From contig JBKHDD010000257.1 in NCBI GenBank assembly GCA_046541515.1, forward strand, positions 1 through 5,133: a stretch of 5,133 nucleotides of DNA, written 5' to 3'. Every line of letters begins with the position of its first letter. Positions within the stretch are counted from its first letter, which is position 1. The notes under the pieces were generated by a model that made no database searches, had not been told where the DNA came from, and saw nothing but the letters and a program-made list of their open reading frames with translations. Of this stretch, positions 1 to 5,133 are shown piece by piece. Position numbers and translations under genes: made by a program. This DNA comes from CAYFVR01 sp046541515. Its GTDB lineage: Bacteria > Desulfobacterota > Desulfobacteria > Desulfobacterales > Desulfococcaceae.

Positions 1-795
1 TACGCGCTGGGAAAGCTGGTGCTGCAAATCATTCTTCCGTTCCGCCGCTTCCAAGAAATGTTCCCGGCCGACGATCCCTTCCCGTCCGACATTCAAAATC
101 GGATCAACGATCTAGGCCTGGAGCCTTTTTGGGCAAGATTCCTGAATTTGTGCCTCCATCCGGCGCCCTCTCTGCGGCTTCAAAACAGTTACGAGGTGAA
201 AGGATTTTTCCGGGACGGGAGCAAGCCCCGGGCAACGCCGCCGGGCCGGAGCCAGGGAAAGCAAAAAGGCGGTCCCGAAAAACGAGGCGGCGCGAGGCCG
301 TCCGGCCAGGAGAAGCGAACCGGGCCCTGGCAGTACAAGCCCAATCCGCAGCTTCCCGCCGCGGCGTTGGTGTTCTGGTCGAACCGGATGACCGGGAAAA
401 AGGAATTTTTCGATTTTATGGGATTGTACCACAAGTTCATATATCAGTACCGATTGGAACCCCGGCTCTTTTTTCCGATCCCCTTTAAAAACCCTCCCGA
501 TTTCAACGGTCCTTTTTTCGCCAGACTGCGTGATTCCTTTGGGTTTACGCTGGTGGATTTGACGGGAAAAAACAAAGCCGGCCAAGCGCAGGCGCTGTTC
601 AACCATCTGATGCCGGAAAGCATTTCCAACCTGATTTTGGTCGGCCATGGCGGGGAGTATGCCGTGCGGGAATTGTTTCGACATCCCAAGGCCGGCGACT
701 GGACGATTACCTGGGTCCGGGCGGGGGAAGGCCAGGCGCCCATCCCCATTCACCGGCTGGAGCCGGCGTCGCTTTTCATCCGAACCAAAAGATGA
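1..795 (+). CDS. Protein kinase-like C-terminal lobe fused to an unrecognised alpha/beta domain (5'-truncated)
   Basis: The reading frame is open from base 1 and gives 264 residues, so the true start lies upstream. Residues 1-8 (YALGKLVL) followed by a helix-rich stretch and FWARFLNLCLHPAPSLRL at about 43-60 resemble the last part of a Ser/Thr protein kinase fold, where the final helices end in a 'cL..dP..R' pattern. The catalytic loop and ATP site would be upstream, so activity cannot be judged. Residues about 72-115 are a low-complexity linker rich in Gly, Pro, Lys and Arg, probably disordered. Residues about 118-264 form a separate globular domain with predicted strands at AALVFWSN (121-128), FTLVDL (182-187), LILVGHGG (211-218) and WTITWVR (234-240), consistent with an alpha/beta Rossmann-like or NYN/PIN-like fold. 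I do not recognise the family. There are no membrane segments. The stop lies 10 nt before the histidine kinase gene, so the two are probably co-transcribed. The kinase call is moderate; the second-domain fold is a guess. Confidence 0.6.
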   Translation, partial: YALGKLVLQIILPFRRFQEMFPADDPFPSDIQNRINDLGLEPFWARFLNLCLHPAPSLRLQNSYEVKGFFRDGSKPRATPPGRSQGKQKGGPEKRGGARPSGQEKRTGPWQYKPNPQLPAAALVFWSNRMTGKKEFFDFMGLYHKFIYQYRLEPRLFFPIPFKNPPDFNGPFFARLRDSFGFTLVDLTGKNKAGQAQALFNHLMPESISNLILVGHGGEYAVRELFRHPKAGDWTITWVRAGEGQAPIPIHRLEPASLFIRTKR

Positions 796-803
796 AGGGA
801 GAG
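795..803 (+). promoter_or_regulatory. Ribosome binding site deciding the histidine kinase start
   Basis: The purine-rich run AAGGGAGAG overlaps the upstream stop codon and ends 2 nt before the ATG at 806. Its AAGGGAG core is spaced suitably for initiation. This supports the ATG at 806 over an in-frame ATG at 647, which would run 149 nt into the upstream gene and give an unconserved-looking Arg/Pro-rich extension. Confidence 0.6.
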
Positions 804-805
804 CC

Positions 806-2224
806 ATGAGCAAGGGAATTGAATCCGCGGACGAACGGCCGCTACACGAAAAGGATCCTCGCTGGAGCGGGGAGGTGCTCCCCTGGTTTCGGGGCCGGGA
901 TTATCCGGAAGCCTTGGAAAAAAGTCTGGATTACGAGGGGCGGCTGGCGCCGGAGGCGGCGGGGTTTGCGGTCGGCCCCAAGGACCGGGCCGTGGTGGCC
1001 TATACCGTCGCCGCGTCGGCCTACGGCGTTTTGGAAGGCTCGGAGAGTCCGCCGGCAAAGGAGTGGGACATATTTTTCGAGTATCTCGAAAAATATGTTG
1101 AAACCTGCGAGGCCGCCGCGCGGGAAAAGGGACTCCGGGGCTGGTTTCCCCAGAACGCCAAGACGCTATTTAAAAACGCCCTGGAGCTGGCCTGCCGGTT
1201 CGCCCCGGACCGGGTGGAGGAAATCGGCGGCCGATGGGCCGGCCGGTTCGCGGGAATCGACGCGGAGGGGTGGGGTCACGATCTGGTTCTGAGCGCGCTG
1301 ACGGAAAAAATTTTTGACGAGCGCATCCGGTTCGACCGTCCGGCCCATGTGGAAAACACCCATGCGCTTTGCGCGGTTTACCTGGCGGTTTCGGAGCCGG
1401 TGGCGGCGGAAAATGCCGCCGGAAGAACCCAGGTGATGAACCTTCTTTCCGATCTGGCCTATTTTCGGGGCGGAGAGGAGGCGGACGAGGAAGCGTTGAA
1501 ATGGGCGCGGCGGGCACTGGAGATATCGCCGGACGACCGGTTCGCCGCCGTGCGGAAAAAATTTTTGGAGGAACGCCGGGCGGTGCAGCACCAAATCCGG
1601 CGGTTTACCCACGACACGGAAAACACCATGGCCGGCATTCAGAACCGGCTGGAAATGTTGCTGAACCACCCGGAGGTGTCCGGCGGCGCCATCGAAAAAG
1701 GCTTGCGCACCCTTCGGCGGGAACTCCGCCGGATCCATGGCGTCAATCGATTCATCCGGGACGAAAACGCCGTTTTCCGGGAAACCGATCCGACGGCCCT
1801 GGCGCGGGAGGCGGTCAGCCCCTTTCTGGATCGCGCCGACATCCGCATTGCGCCGGACGGAACCAAGGTTCGATGGCTGACGGACCCGGAGTATTTGACG
1901 CTGATTTTGGACAATTTGGTGAAAAACGCCATGGACGCGTTCGAGCGGCGGAAGATTCCCCGCGCCAACCGCAGGATCGAGCTGACGATTCACCCGGAGG
2001 ACCGGCGAATCGTCGTTTGCGACAATGCCGGCGGGGTGGACCCGCGGTTGAAAGCGTTGATGTTCGAGCCATACGTGAGCAGCAAGGGCATCCAGAAGGA
2101 AACCGGGCTCGGACTTTCCCACGCCCGGATGGCCATGGAGAAGTTGAGGGGCGAGCTTCGATTTCCGGACGAGCAGCCGGAAGACGGGGCCTTTTTTGAA
2201 ATCCGATTGAATCCCGAGAGGTAG
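806..2224 (+). CDS. Soluble sensor histidine kinase
   Basis: The protein has 472 residues. It should autophosphorylate on His and pass the phosphate to a receiver domain, most likely that of the next gene. The H-box is HDTEN, with His269, Asp270 and Asn273 (HDxxN type). The dimerisation helices run to about residue 320. The HATPase_c domain follows: N-box LDNLVKNAMDAF (368-379; Asn370, Asn374), G1 box DNAGG (406-410), F-box FEPY (420-423) and G2 box GLGLSHA (434-440). All catalytic landmarks are present. The N-terminal 260 residues are mostly helical. Residues about 225-260 look like one TPR-type repeat (EEALKWARRALEISPDD) leading into the H-box helix. I see no PAS, GAF or HAMP domain, no signal peptide and no membrane span, so it probably senses a cytosolic partner or protein. 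It lies 3 nt upstream of the response regulator gene. A 14-bp perfect inverted repeat sits inside the coding region at 1068-1098. The kinase call is secure; the stimulus is unknown. Confidence 0.93.
   Translation: MSKGIESADERPLHEKDPRWSGEVLPWFRGRDYPEALEKSLDYEGRLAPEAAGFAVGPKDRAVVAYTVAASAYGVLEGSESPPAKEWDIFFEYLEKYVETCEAAAREKGLRGWFPQNAKTLFKNALELACRFAPDRVEEIGGRWAGRFAGIDAEGWGHDLVLSALTEKIFDERIRFDRPAHVENTHALCAVYLAVSEPVAAENAAGRTQVMNLLSDLAYFRGGEEADEEALKWARRALEISPDDRFAAVRKKFLEERRAVQHQIRRFTHDTENTMAGIQNRLEMLLNHPEVSGGAIEKGLRTLRRELRRIHGVNRFIRDENAVFRETDPTALAREAVSPFLDRADIRIAPDGTKVRWLTDPEYLTLILDNLVKNAMDAFERRKIPRANRRIELTIHPEDRRIVVCDNAGGVDPRLKALMFEPYVSSKGIQKETGLGLSHARMAMEKLRGELRFPDEQPEDGAFFEIRLNPER
1068..1098. 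repeat. Perfect 14-bp inverted repeat inside the histidine kinase gene
   Basis: The left arm ACATATTTTTCGAG (1068-1081) and right arm CTCGAAAAATATGT (1085-1098) are exact reverse complements around the 3-nt spacer TAT. The arms are A+T-rich within G+C-rich coding DNA. They encode residues around WDIFFEYLEKYVET of the kinase N-terminal region. The RNA could fold into a stable hairpin, and the DNA could serve as a dimeric protein site. It may also be a by-product of codon choice in an aromatic and acidic helix. Confidence 0.9.
2216..2221 (+). promoter_or_regulatory. Ribosome binding site of the response regulator gene
   Basis: GAGAGG lies within the last codons of the histidine kinase gene, 6 nt before the ATG at 2228. 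With a 3-nt intergenic gap, translation of the two genes is probably coupled. Confidence 0.55.
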
Positions 2225-2227
2225 GAA

Positions 2228-3217
2228 ATGGAAACAAAACCGATTCGCGTATTGTTCATGGACGACGAGCCGGCGTCCGAAATCGTTCAGGTGGCGGTGG
2301 AGTGGATGGAAACCGCGGGCTTCGAGGTGGATCTCGTGGAATCCATGAGCCTGGCCGTGGAGGCCTATTACGAACGGTTCTACGACGTTTTCGTCTTGGA
2401 CATCGACATGAGCCGCGTGGCCGACGCGGAGGAGGGAGACGGGGTGAACGTTCTGAAACGATTCATTTCGCTTCACAACGAAACCCGGGTGATCATGTTT
2501 AGCGGCGCCGGAACGACGCCCCACTGGTTCGCCGCGGCCAACGCCCACTGCCACGCCTACGTCCACAAAAACGAACCCGAGTCGGTGAAGCGGCTCGTGT
2601 CGCTCATCCAAAGCGGCGCGGAACCGGCGGCGCCGGCCCGGCCCGAGCGGAAAGGATTTTCCCAACGGGTCTTGACGTGCGCCGGCGGGTCCATCGGCGC
2701 GGAGAAATTGGAAGCGGCGGTTTCCGAAGCCTTGGGGCTTGGTTGGGAGGTGGAAAACGTTTCCTCCCTGGAGGCGGCGAACCGCCGTTTGGCGGAAACG
2801 CCGGAATTCGCCGTCGTCCTTGTTTTTTTGGACGAGTTTCCGATTTTTCCCGAAGAAAAAGCGCTTTTGGCCGCCATTTTGGCCCACTCGCCCGCTCCCC
2901 AGGTCATCGTGGGGGGACCCGGCGAGGACGCGGCGCGAGACGCCATTTTGTTTGTCGCCAATCACCATCCGTTCCGAATGATCAATACCGCGGAAGAAAA
3001 TTGGCCGGCGGCGCTGGCGGAGGCGCTGAAAAAAGCGATCGCCTGGCATGGGCGAAGGGAAATTTTTCCCGCGGACGCAGACGCGCTTCGACGGCTGAAC
3101 ATTCAACTTCCGCCCGAAGCTTTGGAGGAATGGGAAGATTATTCCGAAGAGATGGAAGAACTCAGGGAGGCCTTTGACGAACCCGACGGCGACGAGGACG
3201 GGGAGGTGGCGGAATGA
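2228..3217 (+). CDS. Response regulator with canonical plus degenerate receiver domains and an acidic tail
   Basis: The protein has 329 residues. Residues about 6-128 form a receiver domain: acidic pocket MDDE (11-14), likely phospho-acceptor Asp58 in FVLDIDM, switch Ser92 in MFSGAG, and conserved Lys114 in YVHKNE. Ser62 and Asn115 replace the usual prolines after the phospho-site and after the Lys. A short Ala/Pro linker follows. Residues about 145-275 show a second receiver-like strand/helix order (RVLTCA, then FAVVLVFLDEF, PQVIVGGPG and HPFRMIN) but lack the acidic pair after strand 1 and the Lys near strand 5, so this half is probably a pseudo-receiver. The end (about 299-329) is strongly acidic (EEWEDYSEEMEEL, then DEPDGDEDGE). 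There is no DNA-binding, GGDEF or other output domain, so output is probably through protein contact. It is the likely partner of the upstream kinase. The stop overlaps the PIN gene start (ATGA), suggesting coupled translation and perhaps direct interaction. Confidence 0.87.
   Translation: METKPIRVLFMDDEPASEIVQVAVEWMETAGFEVDLVESMSLAVEAYYERFYDVFVLDIDMSRVADAEEGDGVNVLKRFISLHNETRVIMFSGAGTTPHWFAAANAHCHAYVHKNEPESVKRLVSLIQSGAEPAAPARPERKGFSQRVLTCAGGSIGAEKLEAAVSEALGLGWEVENVSSLEAANRRLAETPEFAVVLVFLDEFPIFPEEKALLAAILAHSPAPQVIVGGPGEDAARDAILFVANHHPFRMINTAEENWPAALAEALKKAIAWHGRREIFPADADALRRLNIQLPPEALEEWEDYSEEMEELREAFDEPDGDEDGEVAE
3201..3208 (+). promoter_or_regulatory. Ribosome binding site of the PIN-domain gene
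   Basis: GGGAGGTG lies inside the end of the response regulator gene, 5 nt before the ATG at 3214, and closely matches the anti-Shine-Dalgarno sequence. It supports ATG 3214 as the start despite the 4-nt overlap. Confidence 0.65.
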
Positions 3218-3996
3218 AAGCGGACCCTCGGCCGGTGGTTTACCTGGTGGACACGAATATTCTGTATTCCTGGAAGCAAACCCTCATATCCGATCCGAAA
3301 AACACCCCGGCTTCCCATCTGAGAATCAAGCGGTTCTGCGAGGAAAACCAGAATCCCATCGTGGTTCCGGATATTGTGTGGGTGGAGTTTTTGTCGGGGA
3401 TGCTTCATCGAGACATCGACGTCCACGACGATTATGAAACGGCGCTTCGCCTGTTTCGGGACCAACAGACCCTGGTTCGGCAGATTGAACAGCGGATGCG
3501 GAGCGCCGGAAATTGGGAGCTGGACTGGGAGCCGGACACCTCGCCCTTCGCCGACGCCCAAGAAATTCTTCAGGATCCCAATTTGCTCGACAAGGCCACC
3601 TTTCGGTGGATGAAGACAAACGCGGAAAAACGCCAAAAATCTTATCAGGCCGACCGGGACCGGCTGAAAAACAAAATTCTGGACGGGATGGATTCCGCGA
3701 TTTTGATCTGCCTGAACGAGCTGGCGTCCCAGGAGCGATACCGGGACCATCTGGCGGTTTTGTACACGGCGGATTATTCGTTCTGGCGGGCTTTTCGGCG
3801 GGTGAAGAAGCTGCACCGGAAGTGGTTCGCGGGGAACACCGAGGCGGTTTTTGCTCTTTTTCCCAAAATCTTCTGTCAACATCGCGCCAAGAAGGGCGGG
3901 ATTTGCAAACATCCCAACGAATGTTCGGTCCTTTTGCGGCGGGAGATGGTCTGCGCCGGCCTTCCCGGCAAGAAGGCCCATTTCTTTAGGTTCTGA
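3214..3996 (+). CDS. Long PIN-domain protein, putative ribonuclease, with Cys/His-rich C-terminus
   Basis: The protein has 260 residues, about twice a typical VapC toxin (roughly 130-140). PIN landmarks are visible in order: strand 1 with VYLVDTNIL (9-17; Asp13, Asn15), VPDIVWVEFLSG (51-62; Glu58), LDGMDSAIL (156-164; Asp157/Asp160) and LYTADYSFWRAF (183-194; Thr185, Asp187). These match the acidic metal-binding set of PIN nucleases, so metal-dependent RNA cleavage is the expected activity. About 95 residues, largely charged and helical (about 65-155), are inserted between the Glu and the third acidic position. The C-terminal part has Cys221, His223, Cys231, His233, Cys237 and Cys247, which could bind a metal or nucleic acid. 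No VapB-like antitoxin gene precedes it; instead it overlaps the response regulator gene by 4 nt. It is the last gene before the terminator at 3996. The PIN fold is well supported; substrate and control by the two-component system are inference. Confidence 0.85.
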   Translation: MKADPRPVVYLVDTNILYSWKQTLISDPKNTPASHLRIKRFCEENQNPIVVPDIVWVEFLSGMLHRDIDVHDDYETALRLFRDQQTLVRQIEQRMRSAGNWELDWEPDTSPFADAQEILQDPNLLDKATFRWMKTNAEKRQKSYQADRDRLKNKILDGMDSAILICLNELASQERYRDHLAVLYTADYSFWRAFRRVKKLHRKWFAGNTEAVFALFPKIFCQHRAKKGGICKHPNECSVLLRREMVCAGLPGKKAHFFRF

Positions 3997-4032
3997 AAAG
4001 CCCCCCGGCGAACCCGGGAAGGGCTTTTTATT
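3996..4032 (+). terminator. Rho-independent terminator after the PIN gene
   Basis: AAAAGCCC (3996-4003) pairs with GGGCTTTT (4021-4028). Inside it CCCGG (4004-4008) pairs with CCGGG (4014-4018), leaving a five-base loop and a two-A bulge. The descending arm runs into TTTTTATT. The stem begins at the last base of the PIN stop codon. It should end the upstream operon and separate it from cas2, although read-through is possible. Confidence 0.82.
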
Positions 4033-4034
4033 GA

Positions 4035-4079
4035 GGCCGCCGGCGGGCCTTCTCCGCGGCGGGGGACCGTCCGGCGGCC
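4035..4079. repeat. G+C-rich inverted repeat between the terminator and cas2
   Basis: GGCCGCCGG (4035-4043) and CCGGCGGCC (4071-4079) are exact reverse complements separated by 27 nt that are themselves G+C-rich. The hairpin would end 18 nt before the cas2 Shine-Dalgarno site and could form a structured 5' leader. No convincing -35/-10 promoter pair is visible in the 3997-4109 gap, so the start of the cas2 transcript is unknown. Confidence 0.55.
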
Positions 4080-4097
4080 AACCCTTCCGGGTGGAAT

Positions 4098-4105
4098 GGA
4101 GGTGA
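4098..4105 (+). promoter_or_regulatory. Strong ribosome binding site of cas2
   Basis: GGAGGTGA is a near-perfect anti-Shine-Dalgarno match, with GGAGG 7 nt before the ATG at 4110. It fixes the cas2 start and predicts efficient translation. Confidence 0.8.
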
Positions 4106-4109
4106 AAAA

Positions 4110-4391
4110 ATGAAAAGCCACTACGTCGTCTCCTACGACGTCACGTGCGACAAAAAGCGGCGAAAGGTCGCGGACACGCTGGAGGATTACGGTCCCCGCA
4201 TTCAAAAAAGCGTATTTGAGTGCGCGCTGGCGCCCGCCGCCCTTCAAGAACTGATGGAAAAACTGGAAGGACTTGTCGATCCGGCGACCGACAGCGTCCT
4301 TTTTTATTTGATTTGCAAATCCTGCCGGGAACGGGTTCGCCACTTGGGAATCTATCCGTTTCGCCCCGAGAAGGGATACGCGATTTTATGA
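4110..4391 (+). CDS. cas2: CRISPR-associated endoribonuclease/integration factor Cas2
   Basis: The protein has 93 residues, the usual Cas2 length. Cas2 forms the dimer at the centre of the Cas1-Cas2 complex that inserts new spacers into the CRISPR array. Family signatures are clear: strand 1 YVVSYDVTCDKKRRKV (5-20) with the conserved Asp10, then LEDYGPRIQKSVFEC (24-38), then DSVLFYLICKSC (61-72) of the ferredoxin-like fold, ending in RHLGIYPF. It is preceded by a terminator and a strong ribosome binding site, so it probably opens a new operon. Its stop overlaps the start of the reverse transcriptase by 4 nt (ATGA at 4388-4391), which points to coupled expression of the adaptation proteins. 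Cas1 is not in the window and is expected downstream. Nothing appears truncated. Confidence 0.95.
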   Translation: MKSHYVVSYDVTCDKKRRKVADTLEDYGPRIQKSVFECALAPAALQELMEKLEGLVDPATDSVLFYLICKSCRERVRHLGIYPFRPEKGYAIL

Positions 4392-5133
4392 TTTTCGAAA
4401 AGCTATACGCCCGCGAGACGCTGGAGGCGGCATGGCGCCATGTGCGCTCCAAGCGGGCGCGGGCGGGCGTCGACCGGGTTGAACCCGTGGATTTTGAGAA
4501 AAACATCGAAAAAAATCTGGACGCCCTTCAAGAAGAAATTCGCTCGGAAACCTATCGCCCCGGCCCGGTCATGGCCTACGAAATCCGGCGCGGCGGCAAC
4601 CCGAGAAACATCGGGATTTCCACGGTGCGGGACCGGGTGGCGCAGCAGGCCGCCGTCTGCGTTCTTTCGCCGGTGTTCGAACCCCATTTTTTGCCGTGCA
4701 GCTTCGCCTACCGGGCCAAAAAATCGGCCACCCGGGCGGCCGCGGCGGCGGCGGACCACATCGCCAAGGGACGCCACTGGGTTTTGCAGACGGACGTCTC
4801 CCGCTTTTTCGACTCGATCGACCACGACATCTTGATGGGCATTTTGGAAACATCGGTGCCGGAAAAGCCGGTCCTCCGCCTGATCCGCCGCATGTTGAAG
4901 GCAAAAATTTTTAGGGAAATGGGACTGTTCGACACGACCATCGGTTCCCATCAGGGCAGCGGACTGTCTCCGCTGCTTTCCAACGTCTACATGCAATCGG
5001 TGGACCGGGCGATGTGGAAGCGGTTTTCTTCCGGATATTTGCGGTATTCCGACGATATCGCGCTGTTTTGCGGGGAACGGGAAACGCTGGACGAAGGCCT
5101 CCGGCTGGCGAAGGAATTGCTTTCCGAACTCGG
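4388..5133 (+). CDS. CRISPR-associated reverse transcriptase, group II intron-like (3'-truncated; possible RT-Cas1 fusion)
   Basis: The frame opens at the ATG overlapping the cas2 stop and stays open for 248 codons to the window end. RT motifs appear in order: GVDRV (27-31), SETYRPGP (53-60), NPRNIGISTVRDRVAQQA (71-88; RT2), FEPHFLPCSFAYR (97-109), QTDVSRFFDSIDH (134-146; RT3 with catalytic Asp136), GSHQGSGLSPLLSNVYM (186-202; RT4), and YLRYSDDIALF (217-227; RT5 with catalytic Asp222 and Asp223). The active site is intact; the box is YSDD rather than the common YADD. It polymerises DNA on RNA or DNA templates. RTs of this type beside cas genes are known to associate with or be fused to Cas1 and to permit spacer capture from RNA. 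There is no N-terminal Cas6 extension, and no group II intron RNA could fit before it given the cas2 overlap. Thumb, any maturase part and any Cas1 domain lie beyond the window. The ribosome binding site is weak (AAGGGA at 4371-4376), so translation probably depends on coupling to cas2. Confidence 0.92.
   Translation, partial: MIFEKLYARETLEAAWRHVRSKRARAGVDRVEPVDFEKNIEKNLDALQEEIRSETYRPGPVMAYEIRRGGNPRNIGISTVRDRVAQQAAVCVLSPVFEPHFLPCSFAYRAKKSATRAAAAAADHIAKGRHWVLQTDVSRFFDSIDHDILMGILETSVPEKPVLRLIRRMLKAKIFREMGLFDTTIGSHQGSGLSPLLSNVYMQSVDRAMWKRFSSGYLRYSDDIALFCGERETLDEGLRLAKELLSEL

Noticed and set aside
647..805. An upstream in-frame extension of the histidine kinase.
   Set aside because: It would overlap the preceding gene by 149 nt and encodes Arg/Pro-rich sequence typical of an out-of-frame shadow. 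ATG 806 has a good ribosome binding site.
112..813. A 233-codon minus-strand open frame opposite the first gene.
   Set aside because: It is Arg/Pro-rich with no motif, fully overlaps a + strand frame that joins a tight operon, and has no separate support.
869..883. A small hairpin GGGGAG-GTG-CTCCCC early in the histidine kinase gene.
   Set aside because: A six-base stem of G+C-rich sequence is common by chance here, and nothing else supports a function.
1166..3106. A 646-codon open frame on the minus strand opposite the histidine kinase and response regulator genes.
   Set aside because: The + strand genes have clear domains. The antisense product is Arg/His/Pro-rich without recognisable motifs, as expected from the complement of G+C-rich codons.
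3214..3996. A classical VapBC toxin-antitoxin pair.
   Set aside because: The protein is about twice VapC length, and the preceding gene is a response regulator rather than a small DNA-binding antitoxin.
4310..4321. A 12-nt palindrome GATTTGCAAATC inside cas2.
   Set aside because: About one perfect 12-nt palindrome is expected by chance in a window of this size, and it lies in conserved coding sequence.
1..5133. A CRISPR array near cas2.
   Set aside because: No regularly spaced direct repeats of 20-40 nt are present. An array, if any, lies outside the window.
4388..5133. A mobile group II intron encoding the RT.
   Set aside because: The RT start overlaps the cas2 stop codon, leaving no room for the intron 5' RNA domains. 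Context favours a CRISPR-associated RT.

Overview
The window is gene-dense. Every recognisable gene lies on the + strand, and the only sizeable gap between genes is 113 bases. Composition is G+C-rich, broken by short A/T runs, with strong Shine-Dalgarno sites. The gene content (soluble phospho-signalling proteins, a PIN nuclease, Cas2 and a group II intron-like reverse transcriptase) suits a bacterium with a type III or RT-containing CRISPR locus. Desulfobacterota or another G+C-rich environmental lineage would fit, but the taxonomic call is an impression from gene style, not a computed result.

Region 1 (1-3996) reads as one tightly packed four-gene operon. It holds: the 3' end of a protein whose visible start resembles the C-terminal lobe of a Ser/Thr protein kinase, followed by a basic linker and an unrecognised alpha/beta domain (1-795); a soluble histidine kinase with an HDxxN H-box (806-2224); a response regulator with one canonical and one degenerate receiver domain plus an acidic tail (2228-3217); and a long PIN-domain ribonuclease candidate with a Cys/His-rich C-terminus (3214-3996). 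The spacings are 10 nt, 3 nt and a 4-nt ATGA overlap. A rho-independent terminator starts at the last stop codon. The simplest reading is that the kinase and response regulator sense something in the cytosol and the PIN protein is the effector or is controlled by them. That link is inference.

Region 2 (3997-4109) is the only intergenic stretch. It carries the terminator, a second G+C-rich inverted repeat and a near-perfect Shine-Dalgarno for the next gene. I see no convincing promoter.

Region 3 (4110-5133) is the start of a CRISPR adaptation module: cas2, then, through a second ATGA overlap, a reverse transcriptase open to the end of the window. It has RT motifs up to the catalytic YSDD box. 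Such RTs are known to sit beside Cas1 or to be fused to its N-terminus, and to allow spacer acquisition from RNA. Whether this one continues into Cas1 cannot be seen here. No CRISPR array, tRNA, rRNA or insertion sequence was found.

The most interesting possibility is that the phospho-signalling/PIN operon is a functional companion of the RT-containing CRISPR adaptation genes, or an independent defence or stress-response module in the same island. Adjacency in one genome does not prove this.
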